This document shows, piece after piece, positions 15,802-23,557 of a stretch of DNA of 64,000 nucleotides. Below the pieces are notes generated by a model. The model worked only from the letters and a program-made list of their open reading frames with translations. It was not told the origin of the DNA and ran no database searches. Origin of the DNA: Tissierellia bacterium (GTDB lineage: Bacteria; Bacillota; Clostridia; Tissierellales; Peptoniphilaceae); the NCBI GenBank assembly GCA_030532305.1, contig JAUNLJ010000003.1, forward strand, positions 55,764 to 119,763, read 5' to 3'. Each line of letters begins with the position of its first letter. The first letter of the stretch is position 1. Made by a program: the position numbers and the translations under genes.

Positions 15802-17841
15802 ATGATGGACCTGTTAGACCCGATTACACAGCTAAAGGGACTGGGCCCCAAAAAGGCAGACCGGTTCAAAAACTTGGGCGTTTCTTCTATTTTTGACTTG
15901 ATCTGCCTAAAGCCCCACCGTTACGAGGATACCAGCCGGGAGGGGCGGCTCTTAGAGGCCCCAGAAAACGAAAAAATGACCTTCCATGTCCAGGTGACAG
16001 GGAAAAGTCCTAGTTTTTATGGAAGGGGCCCCAAGAGGAGTCAATTTACCATTGAGGACGCCAGTGGGAGTGGCGAGTTGGTCTTTTTTAACCAGCCCTA
16101 TCTGGCTAAGAAGATTAGCCTGGGCCAGGACTACTACCTTTATGGGGCCCTGTCTTTCTTTCAGGGGAAAAGGCAACTTGTGAATCCAGTTATTGAAAGA
16201 GGAAATGCTAGAAAAAATATAGGCAAGATCCTCCCGGTCTATCCCCAAGTAGAGGGGCTAAAGACCCGGGAGATTTCTCGTTTTGTGGGCCAAGCCCTAG
16301 ACCAGCTAGGTCCTGTGGAGGAGTTTATTCCGGCCTATCTACTTGAGCGCTATGGGCTCATGTCCTTTTCTAAGGCCGTGAGGGAGATCCACCAGCCTCA
16401 GACCAGGAGCCGCTTAGACCGGGCCCTAAACCGTTTAATTTTTGAAGAGTTTTTCTTATTTCAACTGAGCCTCCTGGAGGCAGGCAAGAGGGACAGCCAG
16501 TCAGGCTACAGCTTTAAGGACCAGGGGCTCATCCCTCTTTTTTTAGAAAGTTTGCCCTTTGACCTAACCCCGGGCCAAGGGAAGGTTTGGGAGGAAATTG
16601 CCCAAGACCTAGGCTCAGGCAAGGTCATGAGCCGGCTTATCCAAGGGGATGTAGGCAGTGGGAAGACCGTTTTAGCCTTTTTAGCCAGCCTAAGAGCCAT
16701 AGAAAATGGCTACCAGGTCCTCTTTATGGCCCCTACCGAAATCCTGGCCAAACAGCACTACCAGGCCATCCAGGAGATGCTAGAGCCCCTGGGGGTCAGG
16801 GGAGAGCTTATCTTAGGTCAGATGACTAAGAAAAGACGCCAGGAGGTCACCGAGGCAGTAGAGATGGGGGCCTGTCATATTTTAGTGGGGACCCATGCCC
16901 TTATTTATTCAGATCTGGACCTAAAGAAACTGGGCCTTACCATTATTGACGAGCAGCACCGGTTTGGGGTCAAGCAAAGGGAGGCCCTAAGGAAGAAAAA
17001 TCCCAAGGCCCATGGCCTGATCATGTCAGCCACCCCCATTCCCAGGACCCTGGAGATGGTCTATTATGGGGACCTGGACATCTCTAGGGTGGAGGGCCTG
17101 CCCCAGGGGCGAAAGCCTGTCAAGACCATGGCCATTAACAGGGGCCTTTTAAATAGGGCCTTTAGTTTTATAGGAGACCAGCTGGCCGCTGGCAACCAGA
17201 TGTATGTGATTTGCCCCTTAATAGAAGAATCCAGTAAAAGCGACCTGGAGGCAGCAGAGGCCATCTACCAGCACCTGGCCCAGGAGGTCTATCCCCAATA
17301 TGGGGTGGGCCTTCTTCACGGCAAAATGCCGGCCCAAGACAAGGACCAGATCATGGCCCGTTTTGTCAAAGGAGACCTCCAGATCCTAGTGTCCACGACG
17401 GTTATTGAAGTGGGGGTCAATGTACCCAAGGCCAACCTGCTTTTAGTCTATAATGCTGAACGTTTTGGCCTGTCCCAACTCCACCAGTTAAGGGGACGGG
17501 TGGGCCGGGGGCAAAGCCAGGCCTACTGCCTCCTTTACTCGGACCTGGCCAGTGATAAGGCGGTGGACCGGCTAAGGATCATGGAGGCCTCCAATGACGG
17601 TTTTTATATTGCCCAAAAAGACCTGGAGCTAAGGGGAGGGGGAGACCTCTTTGGGACCCGCCAGTCTGGCCTAGCCTCCTTTAAGTTTGGAGATCCTTTG
17701 GAAAATGGCGATATTATGCACTACGCCCACCTAGAGGCCAAGGCCATTATAAAGGGAGACCACCTAAACCAAAGAGAGCTTCCAGACCTTTTAAGGGCTG
17801 TTAGGGCCTATTCCAGTCGCCGGCTGGAGCCAGAGGCCTAA
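15802..17841 (+). CDS. recG: ATP-dependent DNA helicase RecG
   Basis: Branched-DNA helicase that remodels stalled forks and recombination intermediates. It has an N-terminal wedge/OB domain with LKGLGPKKADRFKNLG, helicase motif I QGDVGSGKTVLAFL (~278-291), Walker B IIDEQHRFGVKQREAL, motif III MSATPIPRTLEM and motif VI QLRGRVGRGQSQAYC. It ends with the RecG TRG region KDLELRGGGDLFGTRQSG. 679 aa. The start may be the ATG at 15802 or the next codon at 15805; spacing to GGGTTTTAAGAG does not separate them. Confidence 0.96.
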   Translation: MMDLLDPITQLKGLGPKKADRFKNLGVSSIFDLICLKPHRYEDTSREGRLLEAPENEKMTFHVQVTGKSPSFYGRGPKRSQFTIEDASGSGELVFFNQPYLAKKISLGQDYYLYGALSFFQGKRQLVNPVIERGNARKNIGKILPVYPQVEGLKTREISRFVGQALDQLGPVEEFIPAYLLERYGLMSFSKAVREIHQPQTRSRLDRALNRLIFEEFFLFQLSLLEAGKRDSQSGYSFKDQGLIPLFLESLPFDLTPGQGKVWEEIAQDLGSGKVMSRLIQGDVGSGKTVLAFLASLRAIENGYQVLFMAPTEILAKQHYQAIQEMLEPLGVRGELILGQMTKKRRQEVTEAVEMGACHILVGTHALIYSDLDLKKLGLTIIDEQHRFGVKQREALRKKNPKAHGLIMSATPIPRTLEMVYYGDLDISRVEGLPQGRKPVKTMAINRGLLNRAFSFIGDQLAAGNQMYVICPLIEESSKSDLEAAEAIYQHLAQEVYPQYGVGLLHGKMPAQDKDQIMARFVKGDLQILVSTTVIEVGVNVPKANLLLVYNAERFGLSQLHQLRGRVGRGQSQAYCLLYSDLASDKAVDRLRIMEASNDGFYIAQKDLELRGGGDLFGTRQSGLASFKFGDPLENGDIMHYAHLEAKAIIKGDHLNQRELPDLLRAVRAYSSRRLEPEA

Positions 17842-17869
17842 ATTATTAAGAAGACGAGAATAATGCCAT

Positions 17870-17899
17870 ATTGTATCTAAGGGTTCTTTATGATACAAT
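17870..17899 (+). promoter_or_regulatory. Promoter and inverted repeat upstream of rsmD
   Basis: TTGTAT (17871-17876) and TACAAT (17894-17899) are 17 bases apart and could be -35 and -10. The same bases form an 8-bp inverted repeat, ATTGTATC (17870-17877) and GATACAAT (17892-17899), so this may also be an operator or hairpin. Confidence 0.45.
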
Positions 17900-17921
17900 T
17901 TCTTTATAGGAGGATAAGCTA

Positions 17922-18473
17922 GTGAGGATAATAGCTGGAAAGCTTAGGGGTAAGCAGCTTAAGGGGCCCAAATCACAAAAGATCCGACCTACGGAAGATC
18001 GGATCAAGGAGAACATATTTAATGTGATCGGTCCCTATTTCCATGGAGAAAAAATTTTAGACCTCTTCTCTGGAAGTGGGGCAGTGGGTCTGGAGTTTTT
18101 AAGCCGTGGAGCCCAGTTTTGTGTCTTTGTAGACGCCAGCCGGCAAGCCCACCAGCTTACCAAAGACAATATTAAGGCCTGCAAGATGGAAGAGTTTTCT
18201 GAAGTTTTTTTAGGAGACTACCAAGAGGCCTTAAAAAATCTAGGTAGCTTAGCTTATAGGTTTGATCAGATTTATATCGATCCTCCCTATAAGAATTATG
18301 TCTATTATGACCAGTCCCTAAAAAAGATCAAAGACCTTGACCTTCTTCAGGAGGACGGGCAAATTATTTTAGAAATGGAAAAGGACTTAGACCTGTCTCT
18401 GGGAGAGGACTGGACCTTAAAGAAAGAAAAAATCTACCGGGATACCCGTATCCTAGTGGTAGAAAATAAGTAG
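17922..18473 (+). CDS. rsmD: 16S rRNA (guanine966-N2)-methyltransferase RsmD
   Basis: SAM-dependent methyltransferase modifying G966 of 16S rRNA. The start is GTG 17922, chosen because TAGGAGG lies 8 bases upstream and the protein begins MRIIAGKLRGKQL, the family N-terminus. The SAM motif ILDLFSGSGAVGLEFLSRG (~44-62) and catalytic IYIDPPY (~118-124, D/N-PP-Y class) are intact. 183 aa. It precedes coaD by 6 bases, the conserved rsmD-coaD pair. Confidence 0.95.
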   Translation: MRIIAGKLRGKQLKGPKSQKIRPTEDRIKENIFNVIGPYFHGEKILDLFSGSGAVGLEFLSRGAQFCVFVDASRQAHQLTKDNIKACKMEEFSEVFLGDYQEALKNLGSLAYRFDQIYIDPPYKNYVYYDQSLKKIKDLDLLQEDGQIILEMEKDLDLSLGEDWTLKKEKIYRDTRILVVENK

Positions 18474-18479
18474 GTGAGT

Positions 18480-18956
18480 ATGAAGGTAATATACGCAGGT
18501 AGTTTTGACCCGGTAACCAAGGGCCACTTTGATATTATCATGCGGGCGCGTGACATTTTTGGACAAGTTATCGTTGCAGTACTTAACAATAAAAATAAAA
18601 AGGGGCTCTTTTCTGTAGATGAAAGAATTCATCTCCTAGAAGAGGTTTTAGAAGGCTATGATAATATTGAAATAGATGCTTTTGAAGGTTTGCTAGTGGA
18701 TTATGCAAAAAATAAGGGCTGCAAGGTGATTGTTCGTGGCCTAAGATCTGCTACGGACTATGAATCAGAGTATATGTTAGCCATGGCAAACAAAAATTAT
18801 AAGGAAGGGATAGAGACAGTTTTCTTACTTTCCTCTAACGACAACCTCTTTGTCAGCTCCAGTCTGGCAAAAGAAGTGGCTATGTTTGATGGGGATGTAA
18901 GTATGTTTGTCCCAGACGTTGTAGGCAAGGCATTAAAAGAGAAATTAATGAGGTAG
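18480..18956 (+). CDS. coaD: Phosphopantetheine adenylyltransferase CoaD
   Basis: Penultimate step of coenzyme A synthesis: ATP plus 4'-phosphopantetheine gives dephospho-CoA. I prefer the ATG at 18480 over the GTG at 18474; TAGGTGAG precedes it and the protein then begins MKVIYAGSFDPVTKGHFD, with the GSFDP and TxGH nucleotidyltransferase motifs. VRGLRSATDYESEYMLA and the C-terminal substrate segment FVSSSLAKEVA are present. 158 aa. Confidence 0.97.
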   Translation: MKVIYAGSFDPVTKGHFDIIMRARDIFGQVIVAVLNNKNKKGLFSVDERIHLLEEVLEGYDNIEIDAFEGLLVDYAKNKGCKVIVRGLRSATDYESEYMLAMANKNYKEGIETVFLLSSNDNLFVSSSLAKEVAMFDGDVSMFVPDVVGKALKEKLMR

Positions 18957-18960
18957 AGAC

Positions 18961-19398
18961 ATGGATGTATTAAGATTAGTTGATGATTTAGAAGACATGC
19001 TTGAAGTAAGTAACACCGTTCCCCTAACCCGGAAGGTTATGGTGGACAAGGACGAGATGCTTCATATTCTTGACCAGTTAAGAAAGCAAATCCCTACAGA
19101 TATTGCAGAAGCAGAAGGGATTAAATCTAGGGAACAAGAAATTTTAGAAGATGCCCAATACCAAGCTAAACAGGTTGTCCAATCTGCCCACGAAGAGGCC
19201 AAACGCCTGGTAGATGAAGATGAGCTTGTGGTTCTAGCCACTGAAAAAGCCCGGGAAATGATTGAAGAAGCAGAAAATGAAAGCAAGGAAATTAGCCTGG
19301 CTGCAAGAAATTATGTAGACCACCTACTAGAAGACACCCAGGTTCAGCTGTCTGAACTAATAAAAACCCTAAACCAAAACCGGAGCGAACTTAAGTAA
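18961..19398 (+). CDS. Conserved coiled-coil protein of unknown function
   Basis: 145 aa, acidic, with no signal or membrane segment. The N-terminal ~45 residues (LRLVDDLEDMLEVSN, then MVDKDEMLHILDQLRKQIP) are followed by a long Ala/Glu/Lys-rich helix (~48-140) with spacing typical of a coiled coil, resembling the H or b subunits of V/F-type ATPases and DivIVA-like proteins. Proteins of this kind often follow coaD in clostridia. It starts 4 bases after coaD and is the last gene of that unit. Function unknown. Confidence 0.8.
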   Translation: MDVLRLVDDLEDMLEVSNTVPLTRKVMVDKDEMLHILDQLRKQIPTDIAEAEGIKSREQEILEDAQYQAKQVVQSAHEEAKRLVDEDELVVLATEKAREMIEEAENESKEISLAARNYVDHLLEDTQVQLSELIKTLNQNRSELK

Positions 19399-19419
19399 AT
19401 TTAAGCCTCTAAAGACCGG

Positions 19420-19466
19420 GCCCCCTAAAAGTCTATCCTAGGACCAACTTTTAGGGGGCTCCTTTT
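19420..19466. terminator. Bidirectional terminator between convergent genes
   Basis: GCCCCCTAAAAGT (19420-19432) pairs perfectly with ACTTTTAGGGGGC (19447-19459). TCCTTTT follows on the + strand. It serves the + strand coaD unit and partly overlaps the end of the - strand tmcAL gene. Confidence 0.85.
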
Positions 19467-20613
19467 ATGGCTTAATATAGGGCGTCTGGGTGTAGTCAGA
19501 AGAGAGGACCTCCCCCCTTAGGAGGCTATAGAGGTCCGAAGCCTTGGCCTCCAGGTCCAAGAGGGCCTCTTGAAAGGGAGGCAAGGCTTTTTTTTGGCTA
19601 AACTTAGTCAAAAACCGGATGTCTTCTTTCCCCCTTAGGCCCTTTAAATACTGGGCCCCCCTTGGACTTAGACCCAAGACTTGAAGGCCCAGGCCCTCTT
19701 CCTTTAAAGCTCCATCAATAAGATCCCTCTTTATACCCAGCTCATGGTGGAGGAGGAGGCGAGACAGGCGGGGGATGCTATAGCGTTTGCTGGAGACCGC
19801 CTTAAAAAAGTCTGGCCCTGTCCGCGTCTCTTTTAGGGCCTTAAGTAGCCTGTTTTCTAGGCCCTCTTCATAGCCCCGGTAAAGGTCCAGCTGGTCAAAA
19901 CCCTCCAGGGCCCAGCGGCGGTAGAAGGAGAAGAGCCTTTCCTTTAAGAGGTCTTCAGACCAGAGGGGGTCTTGGGGAAAATAAGCCTGGCTAGAAAAGC
20001 CCCCTTTAAGGTTTTGGCGGATTTGAGAAGCGGAAGGTAGGGGGCGGCCCTGGACCTGGTCTAGGCGGGGGAGGACCCTTAGGAGGTCCTCTTTTTTCTT
20101 TTCTTCCAGGGCCCGGTAGTATTCTAAGGCCAGGATCAAATTAGGCTGAAAGACCTGACCCAGCCTAGGGTCTATTTTTTCCAGGGCCAGGCGGAGACTT
20201 TGGCTATAGCTATAGCCCGTTTTAAGGAAGGAGGCCAGGTCCTTAGCCAGCAAGTGGTCATTTTTTAAATAGTAGCTGGCCCTATAAAAGAGGTCTGGAT
20301 GGATTTCTTCCCCCCCACAGTAGATTCCTGCCAGTTGGGGAAGCTGACTAAGGATATGGATGGCCCCCCTGGCAAAGTCCCTGGCTGCTGAAGCGGCAAA
20401 GGGGACAGGGAGGGTTAAAACTAGGTCAGCCCCCGCCAAAATGGCCTGCCGGGCCCGGGTAAACTTATCCTGGATGGTGGGCTCCCCCCGCTGGGAGAAA
20501 TTTCCTGACATGAGGATCACTAAGAGGTCCCCCTGGGCCTTGGCCTGGTCCATAAGGTAAACATGGCCCTGGTGGAGGGGATTAAATTCAGCGATAATGG
20601 CGTTAAGTCTCAT
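19465..20613 (-). CDS. tmcAL: tRNA(Met) cytidine acetate ligase TmcAL
   Basis: TmcAL uses ATP and acetate to form N4-acetylcytidine at the wobble base of elongator tRNA-Met. The N-terminus AIIAEFNPLHQGHVYLMDQA carries the nucleotidyltransferase HxGH motif; MSGNFSQRGEPTIQDKFTRA and AGADLVLTLPVPFAASAA are family signatures. 382 aa, close to the usual ~390-410. AAAGGAG precedes ATG 20613 on the - strand. It is divergent from ackA, an enzyme that uses or makes acetate. Confidence 0.93.
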   Translation of the reverse strand: MRLNAIIAEFNPLHQGHVYLMDQAKAQGDLLVILMSGNFSQRGEPTIQDKFTRARQAILAGADLVLTLPVPFAASAARDFARGAIHILSQLPQLAGIYCGGEEIHPDLFYRASYYLKNDHLLAKDLASFLKTGYSYSQSLRLALEKIDPRLGQVFQPNLILALEYYRALEEKKKEDLLRVLPRLDQVQGRPLPSASQIRQNLKGGFSSQAYFPQDPLWSEDLLKERLFSFYRRWALEGFDQLDLYRGYEEGLENRLLKALKETRTGPDFFKAVSSKRYSIPRLSRLLLHHELGIKRDLIDGALKEEGLGLQVLGLSPRGAQYLKGLRGKEDIRFLTKFSQKKALPPFQEALLDLEAKASDLYSLLRGEVLSSDYTQTPYIKP

Positions 20614-20725
20614 TTTTCAGCTCCTTTTTCTTAGGTCTAAGTATAGATAATAAAAAGAAGAATGTAAAGTTAGATTTAGGGCCCTGCCATAAAAAAGCCT
20701 ATGAAATGGCATAAAGAAAGAGAAC

Positions 20726-20759
20726 TTGTGTTATAATAGGAGAAGTTTGTGTTATAATA
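20726..20759 (+). promoter_or_regulatory. Tandem extended -10 elements upstream of ackA
   Basis: The 13-mer TTGTGTTATAATA occurs twice, at 20726-20738 and 20747-20759, exactly 21 bases (two helical turns) apart. Each contains TGTTATAAT, an extended -10. They may be tandem start sites or a duplicated promoter element. The ackA start is 46 bases downstream. Confidence 0.55.
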
Positions 20760-20804
20760 AATATATGTGACTAGAATAAGAAGAATCAAAGGAGGAGTCT
20801 AATA

Positions 20805-22001
20805 ATGAATATTTTGGTAGTTAACTGTGGATCTTCATCCCTCAAATACCAGTTAATTGAAATGGAAAAACAAGAGGTTGTTGCTAAGGGTTTAGCCGAG
20901 CGGATTGGGATCGAAGGATCTAGAGTAGAACACAAGGCCACCGGTAAGGAAAAACTTGTGGTAGAAGAAGCCCTAGAAGACCACAAAAAGGCCCTAGAAA
21001 TTGTCCTAAACTCTCTAGTAGACGATGAATATGGCGTTATCGATTCTCTAGACCAAATCGATGCTGTAGGCCACAGGGTGGTTCACGGGGGCGAAGACTT
21101 TGCTAAGTCTACCCTTATTGATGACCAAGTTATGAAGGTTCTAGAAGCCAATGTGGAACTTGCCCCCCTACACAACCCACCCAACATCATGGGGATTGAA
21201 GCTTGTAAGGAACTAATGGAAGACACCCCCATGGTAGCCGTCTTTGACACCGCCTTCCACCAAACCATGCCAGCCGTTAACTACATTTATGCCCTTCCTT
21301 ATGAATACTATGAAAAATATAAAATTCGTCGTTTCGGCTTCCACGGAACCAGCCACCAATATGTGACTGAAAGAGCTGCTGACATGCTAGGCAAAGACCT
21401 AGATGAAGTCAACCTTATTACCTGCCACCTAGGCAATGGCTCTAGTATTACTTCCGTTAAGGGTGGAAAGAGCTACGATACCTCCATCGGCTTTACTCCT
21501 CTAGAAGGCCTTCCCATGGGAACCCGGACCGGCAACATGGACCCAGCCATTGTTCCCTTTATCATGGAAAAAGAAAATCTTTCACCCAGCCAAGTCTCCA
21601 ACCTTATGAACAAGGAATCAGGTGTGCTTGGTATTAGTGGCGTTAGTAGCGACTTTAGGGACCTAGAAGCTGCGGCTGAAGAAGGTAATGACAGGGCTCA
21701 ACTGGCCTTAGATATTTTTGAAGCCTCCATCCGTAAGTTTATTGGAGCCTTCCTAACTGAAATGGACCACTGTGACGGGATTGTCTTCACAGCAGGTGTT
21801 GGGGAAAACTCCATTACAACTCGGGAAAGAGTTATCGAAGGACTCGCTTCCCTAGGCCTTAAGATAGACAAGGAAAAGAATGACATGCGAGGCAAAGAAG
21901 CCATCGTATCTGCTGAAGACTCCAGCATCAAGATCCTAGTTATCCCAACTAACGAAGAGTTGAAGATTGCCCAAGAAACTGTAAGACTTACCCAAAACTA
22001 A
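20805..22001 (+). CDS. ackA: Acetate kinase AckA
   Basis: Converts acetyl phosphate plus ADP to acetate plus ATP, the terminal substrate-level phosphorylation for acetyl-CoA from fermentation. Signature motifs are all present: VNCGSSSLKYQLI at the N-terminus, VFDTAFHQTMP, RFGFHGTSHQYV, CHLGNGSSIT, GLPMGTRTGNMDP and TAGVGENSITTRE. 398 aa. The ribosome binding site is AAAGGAGGAG. It stands alone: promoters lie upstream and another starts at its stop codon. Codon use leans toward that of the opp and ort genes, suggesting high expression. Confidence 0.98.
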   Translation: MNILVVNCGSSSLKYQLIEMEKQEVVAKGLAERIGIEGSRVEHKATGKEKLVVEEALEDHKKALEIVLNSLVDDEYGVIDSLDQIDAVGHRVVHGGEDFAKSTLIDDQVMKVLEANVELAPLHNPPNIMGIEACKELMEDTPMVAVFDTAFHQTMPAVNYIYALPYEYYEKYKIRRFGFHGTSHQYVTERAADMLGKDLDEVNLITCHLGNGSSITSVKGGKSYDTSIGFTPLEGLPMGTRTGNMDPAIVPFIMEKENLSPSQVSNLMNKESGVLGISGVSSDFRDLEAAAEEGNDRAQLALDIFEASIRKFIGAFLTEMDHCDGIVFTAGVGENSITTRERVIEGLASLGLKIDKEKNDMRGKEAIVSAEDSSIKILVIPTNEELKIAQETVRLTQN

Positions 22002-22030
22002 TTGACAAGATAATCGCCATATAATATAAT
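22002..22030 (+). promoter_or_regulatory. Full-consensus sigma-A promoter for yceD-rpmF
   Basis: TTGACA (22002-22007), a 17-base spacer and TATAAT (22025-22030) match the vegetative consensus at all 12 positions. The -35 begins at the base immediately after the ackA stop codon. Confidence 0.9.
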
Positions 22031-22061
22031 AAATTGTAATGGTTTTTTAGAGGTGATTGTT

Positions 22062-22586
22062 GTGAACCGTGACATATCAAGATTTTTGTCAAGTGGAGAC
22101 ATTCATACACAGATTACAGATAAGCTGTATGAGAATACCAGTTCTTACGACATTGAGGGCTTAGGCTTAATTTTTCCTATCGCTTTTGATATTCATCTCT
22201 ATAAGGTGGACCAGGAATTAGAATTAGCTTTAAGCGTGGAATTTGAGTATGAAACTCAGTGTGCTCGCTGCACAAAACCCTTAAGGGAAAAAGTCAAGAG
22301 CCAGGCTGAGTTGCGGCTTTCTGAAAATCCTGAAATGATAGATGAAGAATACGAGGAAGAGATCCTTTTTTTGGGCTCCTTGAAAATTCTTCCTATTGGG
22401 GATCTTGTCATGTCACAAGTTATTAGCTCAAGGCCTTTTAAATCTTTATGTCAAGATGACTGTCAGGGGATTTGTCCACAATGTGGTCAAGATTTAAATA
22501 TTAAGAGTTGTGACTGTACTATGACATCAGAAATAAATCCATTTGAAGAGCTTCAAGGTTTATTTTCCGATGATAAGGAGGTGTAA
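22062..22586 (+). CDS. yceD: YceD/DUF177 family protein
   Basis: Member of the DUF177 family, almost always paired with rpmF and implicated in 23S rRNA or ribosome biogenesis. The GTG at 22062 is preferred because AGAGGTG lies 6 bases upstream; a second GTG at 22053 overlaps that site. Cys pairs TQCARCTKPL (~65-74) and the C-terminal DDCQGICPQCGQDLN (~142-156) are the family's metal-binding pattern. About 174 aa. It is followed after 2 bases by rpmF. Confidence 0.93.
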   Translation: MNRDISRFLSSGDIHTQITDKLYENTSSYDIEGLGLIFPIAFDIHLYKVDQELELALSVEFEYETQCARCTKPLREKVKSQAELRLSENPEMIDEEYEEEILFLGSLKILPIGDLVMSQVISSRPFKSLCQDDCQGICPQCGQDLNIKSCDCTMTSEINPFEELQGLFSDDKEV

Positions 22587-22588
22587 GC

Positions 22589-22768
22589 ATGGCTGTACCT
22601 AAGAGTAAAATTTCAAAACAAAGAAAAAACAAAAGACGTGCATCTGCCTACCAACTGAAAAAAGCAACGGTAGTAGAATGCGAAAACTGTCATGAAATGA
22701 AACTTCCACACCGTATTTGTCCATCTTGCGGACACTATGATGGAAAAGAAGTTATAGCAGTAGACTAA
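22589..22768 (+). CDS. rpmF: 50S ribosomal protein L32
   Basis: A 59-residue ribosomal protein, easily missed because of its length. It begins MAVPKSKISKQRKNKRRA, the standard L32 N-terminus, and carries the zinc ribbon CENCHEMKLPHRICPSCG (two CxxC pairs). AAGGAGGTG, overlapping the yceD stop, is its ribosome binding site. The yceD-rpmF pair is followed by a terminator. In many Firmicutes plsX comes next; here a PfpI/DJ-1 gene is interposed. Confidence 0.98.
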   Translation: MAVPKSKISKQRKNKRRASAYQLKKATVVECENCHEMKLPHRICPSCGHYDGKEVIAVD

Positions 22769-22799
22769 AAAAAAGAGCCTTTAGGGGCTCTTTTTTAAA
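22766..22799 (+). terminator. Terminator of yceD-rpmF
   Basis: AAAGAGCC pairs with GGCTCTTT around a TTTAGG-type loop, with A-runs before and six Ts after. It begins at the rpmF stop codon. Confidence 0.9.
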
Positions 22800-22831
22800 G
22801 GGCTTTATTTAGGACTTCTGTGAGGGATAGG

Positions 22832-22863
22832 AAGACTCTGGACTTAAGACCAGGGTCTTTTTT
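22832..22863 (+). terminator. Second terminator-like hairpin after rpmF
   Basis: AAGACTCTGG (22832-22841) pairs with CCAGGGTCTT (22850-22859; one G-T pair), followed by a six-T run. It is a second, unexplained terminator-like element in the 186-base gap before the PfpI gene. Confidence 0.6.
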
Positions 22864-22954
22864 GCAAGGCCGCAAAGGGAAAAGACTCTTTTCACCCTCT
22901 CATTTGTTTTATTTTTTTCTGCAGGGGTATGCTATAGATTGAGGAGGTAGACTT

Positions 22955-23461
22955 ATGAAAAAGATCGCCATTCTAATAGAAAACCAATTTGATGAACAGG
23001 AACTATTTTATCCCTACCACCGACTTAGGGAGGACTACCAAGTCGATTTAATCGGGACAGAAAAAGATACAGACTATATAAGTAAGTCAGGGGTATCCCA
23101 AAAGAGTGACCTAGCCTCTAGGGATGTCAAGGCCGAAGACTATGCAGGGGTCTTTATTCCAGGGGGATTTTCTCCAGACTATATGCGCCGGTCTGAAGCC
23201 ACCATTGCCTTTGTCAAGGAAATGATCGCCCAGAAAAAGCCGGTGGCTGCTATTTGCCACGGGCCTTGGGTCCTGGCTAGTGCAGACGGGATTAGGGGAA
23301 AGCAGGTCACTAGCTTTCCAAGCCTAAGAGTAGATTTAGAAAATGCAGGTGCCCATTGGCTAGATGAAGAGGTGGTGGTGGCAGACAATATCATCACCAG
23401 CCGGAGTCCCAGGGACCTGCCAGCCAACCTAAGGGAATTTTTAAAGGCAATTAAAAACTGA
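22955..23461 (+). CDS. PfpI/DJ-1 family protein (type 1 amidotransferase-like)
   Basis: 168 aa, DJ-1/PfpI superfamily (intracellular protease I, YhbO-like; stress protection or deglycase activities are reported for relatives). The N-terminal KKIAILIENQFDEQELFYPY has the conserved Glu region, and the nucleophile elbow AAICHGPWVLASA keeps the Cys-His pair (~102-114). SRSPRDLPANLREFLKAI ends the protein as usual. It has its own ribosome binding site (GAGGAGG) and terminator, so it is monocistronic. The physiological substrate is unknown. Confidence 0.88.
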   Translation: MKKIAILIENQFDEQELFYPYHRLREDYQVDLIGTEKDTDYISKSGVSQKSDLASRDVKAEDYAGVFIPGGFSPDYMRRSEATIAFVKEMIAQKKPVAAICHGPWVLASADGIRGKQVTSFPSLRVDLENAGAHWLDEEVVVADNIITSRSPRDLPANLREFLKAIKN

Positions 23462-23463
23462 TG

Positions 23464-23492
23464 AAAAAGGGCCTTTTAAGGCTCTTTTTTTT
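23464..23492 (+). terminator. Terminator of the PfpI/DJ-1 gene
   Basis: AAAGGGCC pairs with GGCTCTTT (one G-T pair) around TTTTAA and is followed by eight Ts. It starts 3 bases after the stop codon. Confidence 0.9.
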
Positions 23493-23557
23493 CTAGTATA
23501 ATAGGTTATAGCGTGTCATAAAACCGTGTAGACTGATATAGGATAGGTGGATGAGCT

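Noticed and set aside
23493..23557. FapR-type operator upstream of plsX
   Set aside because: I looked for the palindromic FapR consensus known from Bacillus and found only TATAAT-like boxes.
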